The notes beneath the pieces were generated by a model that was not told where the DNA came from, searched no databases, and saw nothing but the letters and a program-made list of their open reading frames with translations. DNA of 54,047 nucleotides from Rhodospirillaceae bacterium (GTDB lineage: Bacteria; Pseudomonadota; Alphaproteobacteria; GCA-2746255). Location of the stretch: assembly GCA_002746255.1 (NCBI GenBank), contig NVWO01000032.1:1-54047 (forward strand). Reading direction: 5' to 3'. How positions within the stretch are numbered: position 1 is the first letter of the stretch; every line of letters starts with the position of its first letter. The translations under genes and the position numbers were made by a program. Shown in pieces: positions 11,873 to 21,500 of the stretch.

Positions 11873-11900
11873 GGTATAGGTTTCAATAAGTTAACGACAA
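11873..11900 (-). promoter_or_regulatory. Sigma-70-like promoter for infC
   Basis: On the minus strand TTGTCG (11900-11895), a 16-nt spacer and TATACC (11878-11873) form a good promoter. Transcription would start near 11866, giving a leader of about 17 nt that contains the GGAG (11860-11857) in front of the ATA codon at 11849. This short leader supports the ATA start. Confidence 0.6.
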
Positions 11901-11924
11901 ATTTGCGCCGTACACAGCCTTGCC

Positions 11925-13838
11925 TTACAGGCCTGGGGCGGCTGCTTCGGTGCCAAGTCTAGCGACTGCTTCCTCAAGGGCAAGGCTTTCTTGCGCCTTG
12001 CTGCCCAGACGGCGCACGGAAACCGTGCGGTTTTCGGCCTCGCGCCCGCCGACTGCGAGCAGGAAAGGCACCTTCGCGAGGCTGTGTTCGCGCACTTTGT
12101 AGTTGATTTTTTCGTTGCGAATGTCCAATTCGGCGCGCAGGCCTGCCTTTTTCAACGCGCCTAAGACTTCGCGGGCGTATCCGTCGCTTGCATTGGTAAT
12201 GGTTGCGACAACTGCCTGGGTGGGTGCCAGCCAAACGGGCAGGCGGCCGGCGTAATGTTCGATCAGCACGCCGATGAAACGTTCGATGGAGCCAAGAATG
12301 GCCCGGTGCAGCATGACCGGACGGTGTTTGCCGCCGTCTTCGCCGATATAGCTGGCGTCCAGACGTTCCGGCAGCACGAAATCGACCTGTAAGGTGCCGC
12401 ATTGCCACTCGCGGCCGATGGCATCGCGCAGTACGAATTCAAGCTTCGGCCCATAGAAGGCGCCTTCGCCTGGGTTTAAGCTCACATCGAGGCCGGTTGC
12501 CTCGGTCGCCGTGCGCAAGGCGCATTCCGCTTCGTCCCATGTTTCATCTTTGCCGGCGCGAGTTTCAGGCCGATCGGCAAATTTGACGATGACGTCATCA
12601 AAGCCAAAATCCTTATAGACACTTAAAAGAAGGGTGCAGAAGGCTTTGGTTTCGTCGGTGATCTGGTCCGGTGTGCAAAAGATATGCGCGTCGTCCTGGG
12701 TAAAGGCGCGTACGCGCATCAGCCCGTGCAGCGCGCCGGAAGGCTCGTTTCGATGGCAACAGCCGAACTCCGCCATGCGCAGGGGCAAATCGCGATAGCT
12801 TTTCAGGCCTTGGCGGAAAATCTGGACATGGCCGGGGCAATTCATTGGTTTTAGCGCCAGGGTGCGATCTTCTGATTGCGCCGTGAACATATGCTCGCGG
12901 AATTTTTCCCAATGGCCGGATTGTTCCCAAAGGATGCGATCGACCAGTTCCGGCGTTCGCACTTCGACATAGCCGGCCTGTTCCAGGCGGCGGCGAATAT
13001 AGGCTTCGATTTCCCGGTAAAGAGTCCAGCCGGCGGGGTGCCAGAAGATCGACCCCACCGCTTCTTCCTGAATGTGGAAGAGGTCCATTTCTCGGCCAAG
13101 GCGGCGATGGTCGCGCTTTGCCGCCTCTTCCAGCCGGAAGAGATGCGCTTTTAATTCCTTTTCATTGGCCCAGGCAGTGCCGTAGATGCGCTGAAGCATC
13201 GCGTTTTTGGAATCGCCTCGCCAATAGGCACCGGCAAGCTTCGTCAGCTTGAAGCCCTTGCCCAGTTTCCCGGTCGTGGGCAGATGCGGGCCCCGGCAAA
13301 GGTCGATGAAATCGCCCTGGCGGTAAAGCGTGATGTCATCACCCGGTGGAATGGCCTCGATGATTTCGGCTTTGTAGTGCTCGCCCATGTCTTTAAAGAA
13401 GGCAATGGCCTTGTCGCGATTCCAGACTTCGCGCGTGATCGTATCGTTGCGCGCGACGATGGCGTGCATCTGCTTTTCGATCTTTTCCAGATCTTCCGGC
13501 GTAAAGGGGGTTTTGCGCGCAAAATCGTAATAGAAGCCGTTTTCGATTGCCGGGCCGATCGTGACTTGCGTTTCCGGATACAGCTCTTTCACCGCTTCGG
13601 CCAGGACATGGGCGGCGTCGTGGCGAAGAATTGCGCGGCCCTCTTCCGTCTCGCGCGTGACGATGGCGATCGCACAATCCGTCTCGATTGTGCGCGCGAG
13701 GTCCCACATCTCGCCGTTGACGCGAATGGCGACGGCAGCCTTCGCCAGGCCCTTGCCGATGGTTGCGGCAATCTCAAGACCGGTTACAGCGCCATCGTGA
13801 GTCTGAATGGAATTATCGGGAAGGGTGATTGCAACCAT
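11925..13838 (-). CDS. thrS: Threonine-tRNA ligase
   Basis: A 637-residue class II synthetase. Domains in order: TGS (about 1-60), tRNA-SAD editing domain (about 160-220, with [10 protein letters not shown] beforehand), catalytic core with the zinc-binding MNCPGHV and motif 3 ([13 protein letters not shown]), and the anticodon-binding domain (from about 530). It precedes infC-rpmI-rplT in the usual order. A perfect TTGACA box upstream suggests its own promoter. Confidence 0.98.
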   Translation of the reverse strand: MVAITLPDNSIQTHDGAVTGLEIAATIGKGLAKAAVAIRVNGEMWDLARTIETDCAIAIVTRETEEGRAILRHDAAHVLAEAVKELYPETQVTIGPAIENGFYYDFARKTPFTPEDLEKIEKQMHAIVARNDTITREVWNRDKAIAFFKDMGEHYKAEIIEAIPPGDDITLYRQGDFIDLCRGPHLPTTGKLGKGFKLTKLAGAYWRGDSKNAMLQRIYGTAWANEKELKAHLFRLEEAAKRDHRRLGREMDLFHIQEEAVGSIFWHPAGWTLYREIEAYIRRRLEQAGYVEVRTPELVDRILWEQSGHWEKFREHMFTAQSEDRTLALKPMNCPGHVQIFRQGLKSYRDLPLRMAEFGCCHRNEPSGALHGLMRVRAFTQDDAHIFCTPDQITDETKAFCTLLLSVYKDFGFDDVIVKFADRPETRAGKDETWDEAECALRTATEATGLDVSLNPGEGAFYGPKLEFVLRDAIGREWQCGTLQVDFVLPERLDASYIGEDGGKHRPVMLHRAILGSIERFIGVLIEHYAGRLPVWLAPTQAVVATITNASDGYAREVLGALKKAGLRAELDIRNEKINYKVREHSLAKVPFLLAVGGREAENRTVSVRRLGSKAQESLALEEAVARLGTEAAAPGL

Positions 13839-13894
13839 GGATCTGCCGGGTTGGAGAACGGTATGTGAAAATCATTTTTCCGTAAGTCCGCGAA

Positions 13895-13922
13895 AATGTA
13901 GAAGTTTTCGAAACGGTGTCAA
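13895..13922 (-). promoter_or_regulatory. Sigma-70-like promoter for thrS
   Basis: TTGACA (13922-13917), a 16-nt spacer and TACATT (13900-13895) on the minus strand. The -35 box overlaps the stop codon of the upstream glycosyltransferase gene. The implied leader is about 50 nt and holds a small GAAAA/TTTTC inverted repeat but no obvious T-box or attenuator. Confidence 0.6.
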
Positions 13923-14890
13923 GGCAGGGCTGAGCCCTCCCCAAGGTGAAGGGCGTCAAGCACCGCGTCCGGGGTGAGGGTGGCGAGGGCCGGTTCACGC
14001 AAGATCGTGACCCGGCGTCCACGCGGCGCGCAAAGGGCCGGGTTGGACGCCTGGGAAAAGAGAACGACGCTCAGTGTGCCGGTGATCGCGATCAAATGCA
14101 TGGGCCCGGTGTCGTTGCCGATGGCCGCGACGGCGTGGCGCGCAAGGGCCGCGATTTCAAACAGGTTGGTCGCGCCCATCAGATTGACCGCCTCGGGCGC
14201 GGCATTTTGGATGGTGGACAGGGTTTCCGCCTCGGCCCGGGTGCCAAGCAGAACGGGCGTAATGCCCCGGCCCACCAGCTGCTGCGCCAGTTCGCCATAA
14301 TGGCTGGCTGGCCAGCGTTTCTCGGGGCGGTGGGGGGCACCGCCCGGCACCAGCAGGGCATAAGGGGAAGGCGGTTGCAGCTGCGACACATCTGCCGTCA
14401 TCCAGTCGATGTTGGCGGCGGGCACGTCCGGGATGCCGGCCATGTGCAATTGTTCTGCCTGGCGCTCGATGCTGTGCTGAAAATTGCGCCGGGGATTTGC
14501 ATGGGGGTGCGACGCGCGCGACGCGATGCCGGACCATTGCGGATAGGGGCCGGGGAAGAAGAGGCGGAAATAAAAGCCGCTGCGGTCCGAGGTCTGCAGG
14601 TCGTAGACCCGCGCGAAGCCTTCGCTTCGCAGGCGGTTGCGTAAGTGCGTCCAGGCGCGGATCTGTAAAAATTTTGGCCGGTCGTCCAGCCAGATTTGGT
14701 CGAAATAGCCGCAGCGTTCGGCCATTTCGGCGTAGGGGGCGGTTGTCAGCAGGGTGATGGCGGCGTTGGGATGGTGGCGGCGGATGGCGGCGAAGGGCCC
14801 CAGCGCTTGCAGGAAATCGCCAAGGGCACCAAGCTTGATGACCAGCACCGGCACCTCGCCCGCTTCGTCCCCCTCCCCGCTGGGCGTCAT
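13919..14890 (-). CDS. Glycosyltransferase family 9 (heptosyltransferase-like)
   Basis: A 323-residue GT-B enzyme of family GT9, which transfers heptose or similar sugars from ADP/nucleotide donors to lipopolysaccharide core. The N-terminus VLVIKLGALGDFLQALGPF is typical of the family, and the C-terminal donor domain has VPGGAPHRPEKRWP and GNDTGPMHLI. The ATG at 14890 overlaps the stop of the upstream GT4 gene (ATGA), so the two form a pair. Donor and acceptor cannot be told from sequence. Confidence 0.88.
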   Translation of the reverse strand: MTPSGEGDEAGEVPVLVIKLGALGDFLQALGPFAAIRRHHPNAAITLLTTAPYAEMAERCGYFDQIWLDDRPKFLQIRAWTHLRNRLRSEGFARVYDLQTSDRSGFYFRLFFPGPYPQWSGIASRASHPHANPRRNFQHSIERQAEQLHMAGIPDVPAANIDWMTADVSQLQPPSPYALLVPGGAPHRPEKRWPASHYGELAQQLVGRGITPVLLGTRAEAETLSTIQNAAPEAVNLMGATNLFEIAALARHAVAAIGNDTGPMHLIAITGTLSVVLFSQASNPALCAPRGRRVTILREPALATLTPDAVLDALHLGEGSALP

Positions 14891-16062
14891 GGCGCGGCGT
14901 CTTCTGCCAGCACTTCGCGATAGACGTCCAGGGTCGCCTTGCACATGGCCGCATTTGTAAAATTCTGTGCGACATGGGCGCGTGCGTTTGCCGCCAGGCG
15001 GCTGCGGTCTTCGGGTGTAAGACCCAGCGCCCAGTCAAGTGCCAGCGCCAGCGCGTCGGCGTCCCCCGGCGGCGTCAGCCGGCCGGTCACGTTTGCCAGC
15101 ACTGTTTCGCGCGCGCCGCCATGGTCGCTTGCCAGCACCGGTCTTCCCATCGCCTGGGCCTCGGCAGCGATGCGGCCGAAGGCTTCGGGGTCCGTCGAGG
15201 CGGAGACGACGACATCGGCCAGCATGTACGCGGCGGGCATGTCTTTGCAGTGTTCGATGATCTTGACGATGCCGGAAAGGCCAAGGGTGCCGATTTTTTT
15301 CTCAAGTTCCCGGTGATAGCCGACACGTCCCTGGTCGGAGCCGACCAGGCGGCATTGAACGTCTCTCCGGCCCAGGCGGGCAAGCGCTTCGAGGAGCACA
15401 TTTTGTCCTTTCCAGCGTGTCAGCCTGCCGGGCAGCAGGACGACCGGTGCGTCGTCCCGCAATTGCCATTGGCGGGAAAGCTGAATGATGCGCTCGGCGC
15501 TTACCCGGGCGGGGTCGAACGTCTCCATCTTGACACCGCGCGGGATGATACGAAGTTTGGACGGCTCAACGCCGTAGATGCGGCGCATATGGCCGGCGAT
15601 GAATTCGGAAATGGCGATCACGCGTTCGCCGCGCGTCATGATGGCGTTGTAATGGCGCTTGAGCCAGTTTTGCGCGCCATAGGTGCCGTGAAAGGTCGTC
15701 ACGAAATGGCAATGGGTTTCTTTTGCGGCAAACGCGGCGCTCCACGCAGGTGCCCGGCTGCGTGCATGGAGGATATCGACGCCATGGGTCTGCACCAGTT
15801 CCGCCAGGCGGTGGGCGTTCTGACGCATGACGAACGGGTTCTTGCTGGCAAGAGGCAAGGTTAAATGGGTCGCGCCCGTGCGTCTGATTTCGTGTTCCAT
15901 CGGACCGCCGGCCGACGCGACAAGGGACGTCCAGCCCGCTTCGACAAGGGACGCGGCGATGTCCACGGTACCACGTTCGACACCACCGGTGACCATGGCC
16001 GGGAGAACCTGCAAAACAACCGGGGTGCGATTTTCAGCGCTGCCGATTTTGGCATCGGGCAT
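14887..16062 (-). CDS. Glycosyltransferase family 4
   Basis: A 391-residue GT-B glycosyltransferase. The N-terminal acceptor domain contains TGGVERGTVD, a motif shared with GT4 LPS and capsule enzymes; the C-terminal domain has LPGRLTRWKGQNVLLEAL and the donor-binding EAFGRIAAEAQAMGRPV. The ATG at 16062 has AAGGAG 7 nt upstream. With the overlapping GT9 gene it likely builds the LPS core or a surface glycan; the sugar is unknown. Confidence 0.88.
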   Translation of the reverse strand: MPDAKIGSAENRTPVVLQVLPAMVTGGVERGTVDIAASLVEAGWTSLVASAGGPMEHEIRRTGATHLTLPLASKNPFVMRQNAHRLAELVQTHGVDILHARSRAPAWSAAFAAKETHCHFVTTFHGTYGAQNWLKRHYNAIMTRGERVIAISEFIAGHMRRIYGVEPSKLRIIPRGVKMETFDPARVSAERIIQLSRQWQLRDDAPVVLLPGRLTRWKGQNVLLEALARLGRRDVQCRLVGSDQGRVGYHRELEKKIGTLGLSGIVKIIEHCKDMPAAYMLADVVVSASTDPEAFGRIAAEAQAMGRPVLASDHGGARETVLANVTGRLTPPGDADALALALDWALGLTPEDRSRLAANARAHVAQNFTNAAMCKATLDVYREVLAEDAAP

Positions 16063-16134
16063 GTCTAGGCTCCTTGACGGGCAATCCACGGGGGCTTCTT
16101 AATCCCTGATGCAGCGGCAAAAGTCGAGAAAACG

Positions 16135-16914
16135 ATGATGAACGCAGAAATTTTACCACGTCCGGGCGGCGCGGCAATCGCCTATCACCGTCTGGCCGGG
16201 AAATGCCCCGGTGTCGTTTTTCTCGGCGGGTTCGGCTCTGACATGGCGGGAACCAAGGCCCTTGCGCTGGAAGCGTTCTGCAAGGCCCGGGGCCAGGCCT
16301 ATCTTCGCTTCGATTATCAGGGGCATGGGCAATCCTCCGGCGCTTTTGACGCGGGGACGATCGGCAGCTGGACCCAGGACACCCTTGCCGTTCTCGACGA
16401 ACGGACGGAGGGACCGCAGCTGCTTGTCGGGTCCAGCATGGGGGGGTGGATCATGTTGCTGGCGGCATGCGCGCGCATGGAGCGCGTGGCCGGCCTGCTT
16501 GGCATCGCCGCCGCGCCGGATTTTACGGAAGATCTGATTGCGGCAAAGCTTGGCGCGGTCGAAAAAGCCACCCTGGCCCGTGACGGCGTTCTTGAAATCG
16601 TCAACCCTTATGGCGACGCGCCGACCCGGATCACGCAAAAACTTGTCGAAGACGGGCGCACACATCTTCTGCTTCGCGGGTCAATCCCGCTTCACTGTCC
16701 GGTGCGGCTGCTTCATGGCATGGCGGACGCAGACGTGCCCTGGGAAACCTCGCTGCGATTGTTGCGTGCGTTGCAATCGCAAGACGCGACGGCGATTTTT
16801 GTGGCCGATGGCGACCATCGTCTGTCTACGCCGGCCGACCTTCAAAGGCTGGAGCGGACCCTTGAAAACCTGCTGGCCCTAACCGGTGGGAAGGGTGGCG
16901 AGCAGGGCCTTTAA
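16135..16914 (+). CDS. Alpha/beta hydrolase (ABHD10-like serine hydrolase)
   Basis: A 259-residue alpha/beta-hydrolase. The nucleophile elbow is GSSMGG, oxyanion region FLGGFGSDMAGTKA, acid residue in HGMADADVPW and catalytic His in DGDHRLS. The order and length match small ABHD10-like esterases/thioesterases common in alphaproteobacteria. Substrate unknown. It is divergent from the GT4 gene, and its 3' end overlaps the convergent SDR gene by 36 nt. Confidence 0.85.
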   Translation: MMNAEILPRPGGAAIAYHRLAGKCPGVVFLGGFGSDMAGTKALALEAFCKARGQAYLRFDYQGHGQSSGAFDAGTIGSWTQDTLAVLDERTEGPQLLVGSSMGGWIMLLAACARMERVAGLLGIAAAPDFTEDLIAAKLGAVEKATLARDGVLEIVNPYGDAPTRITQKLVEDGRTHLLLRGSIPLHCPVRLLHGMADADVPWETSLRLLRALQSQDATAIFVADGDHRLSTPADLQRLERTLENLLALTGGKGGEQGL

Positions 16915-17775
16915 GCCGGCCTCGTAATTCGGGTAGCGAAGGGTGACGCCCAGTTCCCGTTTGATGCGCGCATTTGCCACGCGTTTGTTGTCCGTGTAAA
17001 AGCTGCGCGCCATTTCAGAAAGACCGGCGTCTTCAAAGGCGATTTCTGGAGGCGGCGTCACGCCAAGAAGTTTTGCCGCAAAGGCGATGACGTCTTGTGG
17101 CGGTGCCGGGCGGTCGTCGCAGACATTGTAGATGCGACCACCCCTGGGCGCGTCCATGGAACGTCGCAGGGTTTCGGCCAGATCGGCGACGTGAATGCGC
17201 GAAAAAACCTGGCCCGGTTTGCAGATGCGCCGTGCCCGGCCTTCGCGGAGCACTTCAAGCGCGTTGCGCCCCGGCCCATAGATGCCGGCCAGACGAAAAA
17301 TATGAACGGGCAAGGCATGGGCCGCGCCAAAGGCTAGCCAGGCCGTCTCCGCATTGGCGCGCCATTCGCTTCGCGGCGTCGTCGGTTGCAGCGGTGTTTC
17401 TTCGTCCACCCAGCCGCCGCCATGGTCGCCATAAACGCCGGTCGTCGAGAGATAGCCGATCCAGCGAAGCCCGGGGATGGCCCCTAAAACCTTTTCATGG
17501 TGGCGCAGCACCGGATCGCCGTTCGCATCCGGCGGCACGGAGAGCAGAAGATGCGTCACATCGGCAAGATGGTGGTTGGCATTCGCCAGCGGCGCGTCGC
17601 CATCGAAGGGCAGCAGAGGAATGCCGGTTTTTTCGCCGGGGGTGGTGGCCTTGCGCGTTGTCCCCTGAATGCGCCAGGCGGTTCCGGCAAGCCGGGCCGC
17701 AAGGGCGCGCGCGCTGTAGCCGAAACCGAAACCGAAAAGGTGGTCTTTCAGGCCGGGAGTCTTCTGGTTTTGCAT
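16879..17775 (-). CDS. NAD(P)-dependent epimerase/SDR protein (YeeZ-like)
   Basis: A 298-residue extended SDR with a Rossmann start LFGFGFGYSARALA, the STTGVYGD strand and RLAGIYGPGRNAL, which resemble YeeZ/ActC-type proteins of unknown substrate. The YxxxK catalytic pair is not obvious: the region after VYGD has SEWRANAE rather than a clear YxxxK, so catalysis is in doubt, as in some atypical SDRs. It converges on, and overlaps, the hydrolase gene. Confidence 0.8.
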   Translation of the reverse strand: MQNQKTPGLKDHLFGFGFGYSARALAARLAGTAWRIQGTTRKATTPGEKTGIPLLPFDGDAPLANANHHLADVTHLLLSVPPDANGDPVLRHHEKVLGAIPGLRWIGYLSTTGVYGDHGGGWVDEETPLQPTTPRSEWRANAETAWLAFGAAHALPVHIFRLAGIYGPGRNALEVLREGRARRICKPGQVFSRIHVADLAETLRRSMDAPRGGRIYNVCDDRPAPPQDVIAFAAKLLGVTPPPEIAFEDAGLSEMARSFYTDNKRVANARIKRELGVTLRYPNYEAGLKALLATLPTG

Positions 17776-17792
17776 GGGATTCGGCGGCGCGC

Positions 17793-18461
17793 TCAGAAAT
17801 CCGGGTCCGCGTAATGCTTCGGGGGTTCGATGCCGGGGATGTGATCGGCCAGCAGCGGACGGAAGGACGGCCGGGATTTGACGCGCGCGTACCAGTCCTT
17901 CGCCGGATTGTGCTGTTTCCAGGGGACGTCGCCCAGATAGTCGATGGTTGAAAGATGCGCTGCGGCGGCAATGTCGGCCAGGGAAAACCGGTCGCCGGCA
18001 AGCCAGTCGCGGCGGTCCATCAAATAGGTGATGTAATCGAGGTGGTAATGGACGTTTACCAGCCCTGCCCGGATGGCGTTCGAGTCCGGCTCGCCTAGAT
18101 TAAGAAACCGCTTGGTGACTTTCTCGCCGACAAGATTTTCCGTCACTTCGCGATTGAATTTTGTGTCGAACCAGGCGGAAAGCCTGCGCACTTCGGCGCG
18201 CGCCATGGGTGTTTCGCCGATCAGCGGCGGCTCTGGATAGGCTTCGTCCAGATATTCACAAATCGCGTCGCTGTCCGCAATTGCGGTGCCGTCTTCTTCG
18301 ACCAGCACCGGCACCTGGCCCGCCGGGTTCATGGCAAGGAAAGTGCGCCGCCGCTCCCAGACCCGCTCAACCTGCATCGTGAATTCCAGATTCTTCTCTG
18401 CCAACGCGATGCGCGTTTTTCTCGAGAAGGGCGAGAGCCAGAGGTGGTAAAGGGTGCGCAT
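17793..18461 (-). CDS. Glutathione S-transferase family protein
   Basis: A 222-residue GST with a thioredoxin-like N-terminal domain (SPFSRKTRIALAEKN, followed by NPAGQVPVLVEEDG and IADSDAICEYLDE) and an all-helical C-terminal domain with SLADIAAAAHLSTIDYLGDV. The serine in SPFSRK is the likely glutathione-activating residue. Substrate unknown. It follows the SDR gene in the same direction with a 17-nt gap. Confidence 0.9.
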   Translation of the reverse strand: MRTLYHLWLSPFSRKTRIALAEKNLEFTMQVERVWERRRTFLAMNPAGQVPVLVEEDGTAIADSDAICEYLDEAYPEPPLIGETPMARAEVRRLSAWFDTKFNREVTENLVGEKVTKRFLNLGEPDSNAIRAGLVNVHYHLDYITYLMDRRDWLAGDRFSLADIAAAAHLSTIDYLGDVPWKQHNPAKDWYARVKSRPSFRPLLADHIPGIEPPKHYADPDF

Positions 18462-18542
18462 GGCTGAACCTTACCGCAAGCGCATGCGCGATGGGTAGGG
18501 CCGCGTGATGGGCGCAGCCGGGCTGTGTCTGGCCGCTATGGC

Positions 18543-21500
18543 TCAGGCGCTGGCCTGGGTTTCTTCCAGGGTGATCGGATGGTCAAGCCGGTTCAGCATT
18601 TCCTTCGGCACGATCTGCCAGAAATGCGGCGCGATCTGTTCCCAGTCGTTCAGCAGGCCTTGGGCGAACCGGGACTGGGTTTGCTGGACATGATCGGCGA
18701 TGAGGCGTTTTAGGACGTCCTCCCAATGGGTGGTCTGGATCCGCTGGTAAATGACCATCTCGTCGTTGATGTGATGCGATAAATTTCCCGCTTGATCGAA
18801 GATGAAAGCCATGCCGCCGGTCATGCCGGCGGCAAAATTGTCGCCGACGCCACCAAGAATAACAACGGTGCCGCCGGTCATGTATTCGCAGCCGTTTGAG
18901 CCGCAGCCCTCAATGACTGTTTCGGCGCCGGAGTTGCGAACGGCGAAGCGTTCGCCCGCCTGGCCGGCGGCGAACAAGCGACCGCTGGTGGCGCCGTAGA
19001 GAACTGTGTTGCCGACGATCGTGTTCTCGTTCGTCACCAGAGGCGAGGCGGTAAGTGGGCGTACGACGATGGTGCCGCCGGAAAGGCCCTTGCCGACATA
19101 GTCGTTCGCATCGCCAAACACTTCGAGCTTCAGCCCCTTGACGGCAAAAGCGCCGAGGGACTGGCCCGCCGTGCCGCGCATGCGCACCGTGATGTGGTCT
19201 TCGGCCAGACCTGCCATGCCATAGCGCCGCGTGATCATCGAGGACAGCCGGGTGCCGATGGCGCGCTGGGTGTTGCGAATGTTGTAGGCAAGCTGAACCT
19301 TGCCCGATTTTTCCAGCGCCGCGTGGGCATCCTGGACCATGCGCGCATCCAGCGTGTCGGGCACTTCGTTGCGGCCTTTAAGCGAGCAGTGGCGCGGAAA
19401 CTCGCCCGGGTCTGGCTGGGTGAGAAGGGGGTTGAGGTCCAGGTCGTCGAGATGGGCGCTGCCGCGGCTGACCTGGGCAAGCAAATCCGTGCGCCCGACG
19501 ACTTCCTCAAGGGAGCGCATGCCGAGAGAGGCCAGAATTTCGCGCACTTCTTCGGCAATAAAGCTGAACAGATTGACGATTTTTTCCGGGGTGCCTTCGA
19601 ATTTGTTGCGAAGCCGTTCATCCTGGGTGCAGATGCCGACCGGGCAGGTGTTGCTATGGCATTGGCGGACCATGATGCAGCCCATCGCAATGAGGGACGT
19701 GGTGCCGACGCCAAATTCTTCCGCCCCCATCATGGCCGCAATGACGACGTCGCGACCGGTGCGAATGCCGCCGTCGGCGCGCAGGCGCACGCGATGGCGC
19801 AACCGGTTGAGCGTCAGCACCTGGTTCACCTCGCTCAACCCCATCTCCCAGGGGATGCCGGCATATTTGATGCTGGTCTGCGGGCTGGCTCCGGTGCCGC
19901 CGCAATGGCCGGAAATCAGGATGACGTCTGCTTTTGCCTTGGCGACGCCGGCGGCAATCGTGCCGATGCCGTCCTCGGCCACCAGTTTCACGCAAACCCG
20001 GGCATGGGAATTGATCTGTTTCAGGTCGTAGATGAGCTGCGCCAAATCTTCGATTGAATAGATGTCATGATGTGGCGGTGGCGAGATCAGCGTGACGCCC
20101 GGGGTTGAATGCCGCAGCAAGGCAATTTCTTCCGTCACCTTGAAGCCGGGAAGCTGCCCGCCTTCGCCCGGTTTTGCGCCCTGGGCGATCTTGATTTCGA
20201 TTTCGTCGCAATTGTTTAAATATTCTGCCGTGACGCCAAAGCGGGCCGAGGCGATCTGTTTGATGACGGAGTTTGCATTGTCGCCATTTGGCAGTGATTG
20301 TGCGCGCGCCGGGTCTTCGCCACCCTCGCCGCTGCACGATGCGCCGCCGATCCGGTTCATGGCGATGGCGAGGGTTTCATGCGCTTCGCGTGAGAGGGCA
20401 CCGTGGGACATGCTGCCGGTTCCAAAGCGTTTGCGAATGTCTGTGATCGATTCGACTTCCTCGACGGGGATCGATTGTCCGATCGGTTTGAAATCCAGAA
20501 GGTCGCGCAACTGAATGGGCGGCTGGTGGCGCAGGCCCTCGCTGTATTTCTTGTAGGTGCTGTAGGAATCCGTGGCGACGGCCGTTTGCAGCACATGAAT
20601 GAGATTGCCGGTGACGGCATGGGCCTCGCCACCATGGCGAACGCTGTAGGAACCGCCGATGGGAAGGGCAACGGTTTCTTCTTCATAGGCGCGGCGATGC
20701 AGGAAAAGGGCCTTTGCCTGGATGCCGGAAAGCCCGATGCCGGAAATGCGTGACGTCATGCTGGGGAAAAATTCCGCGACAAGCGCGCGCGACAAGCCAA
20801 CCGCTTCGAAATTGTAGCCGCCGCGGTACGAGGCGATGACCGAGATACCCATCTTCGACATGACTTTGAGAAGGCCGTTGCCCACCGCTGTTGTATAACG
20901 GGCAAGGCATTCTTCCAGCGTCCGGTTTGCAAACAGACCCCGGCGGTGCCGGTCTGCGATCGTTTCAAGGGCAAGGTAGGCGTTGACCGTGGTTGCGCCA
21001 ACACCAATCAAAACGGCAAAATAATGAACGTCCAGGCATTCACCGGATCGCACGTTCAGGGACGTGAAGGAGCGAAGCTGCTGCTTGACGAGATGGGTGT
21101 GCACGGCGCCGGTGGCAAGAATCATCGGAATGGCGGCGTGTTCCGGCCCGACATTCTGGTCGCTCAGGATCACATGAACGATGCCGCCGCGCACGGCATC
21201 TTCCGTTTCCTGGCGGATGCGCGTCAACGCATTCTGAAGCGCGTTTTCGCCGTCCTTGATCGGGAAGGTGCAGTCGATTTCGATGGCGTCCTTTCCCATG
21301 TGGGCGCGGACGGCTTCAAACTCGGCGTTGGACAAGACGGGCGATTCAAGTTCCAGATGCCGGGTTTGTCCTTCGTTTGCCTCGAGCAGATTTCCCAGAT
21401 TGCCAAGTCGCGTCTTCAGCCCCATGACCCGGCGCTCGCGCAGGCTGTCGATCGGCGGGTTGGTGACCTGGCTGAATCGCTGCCGGAAATAGTGGTGCAG

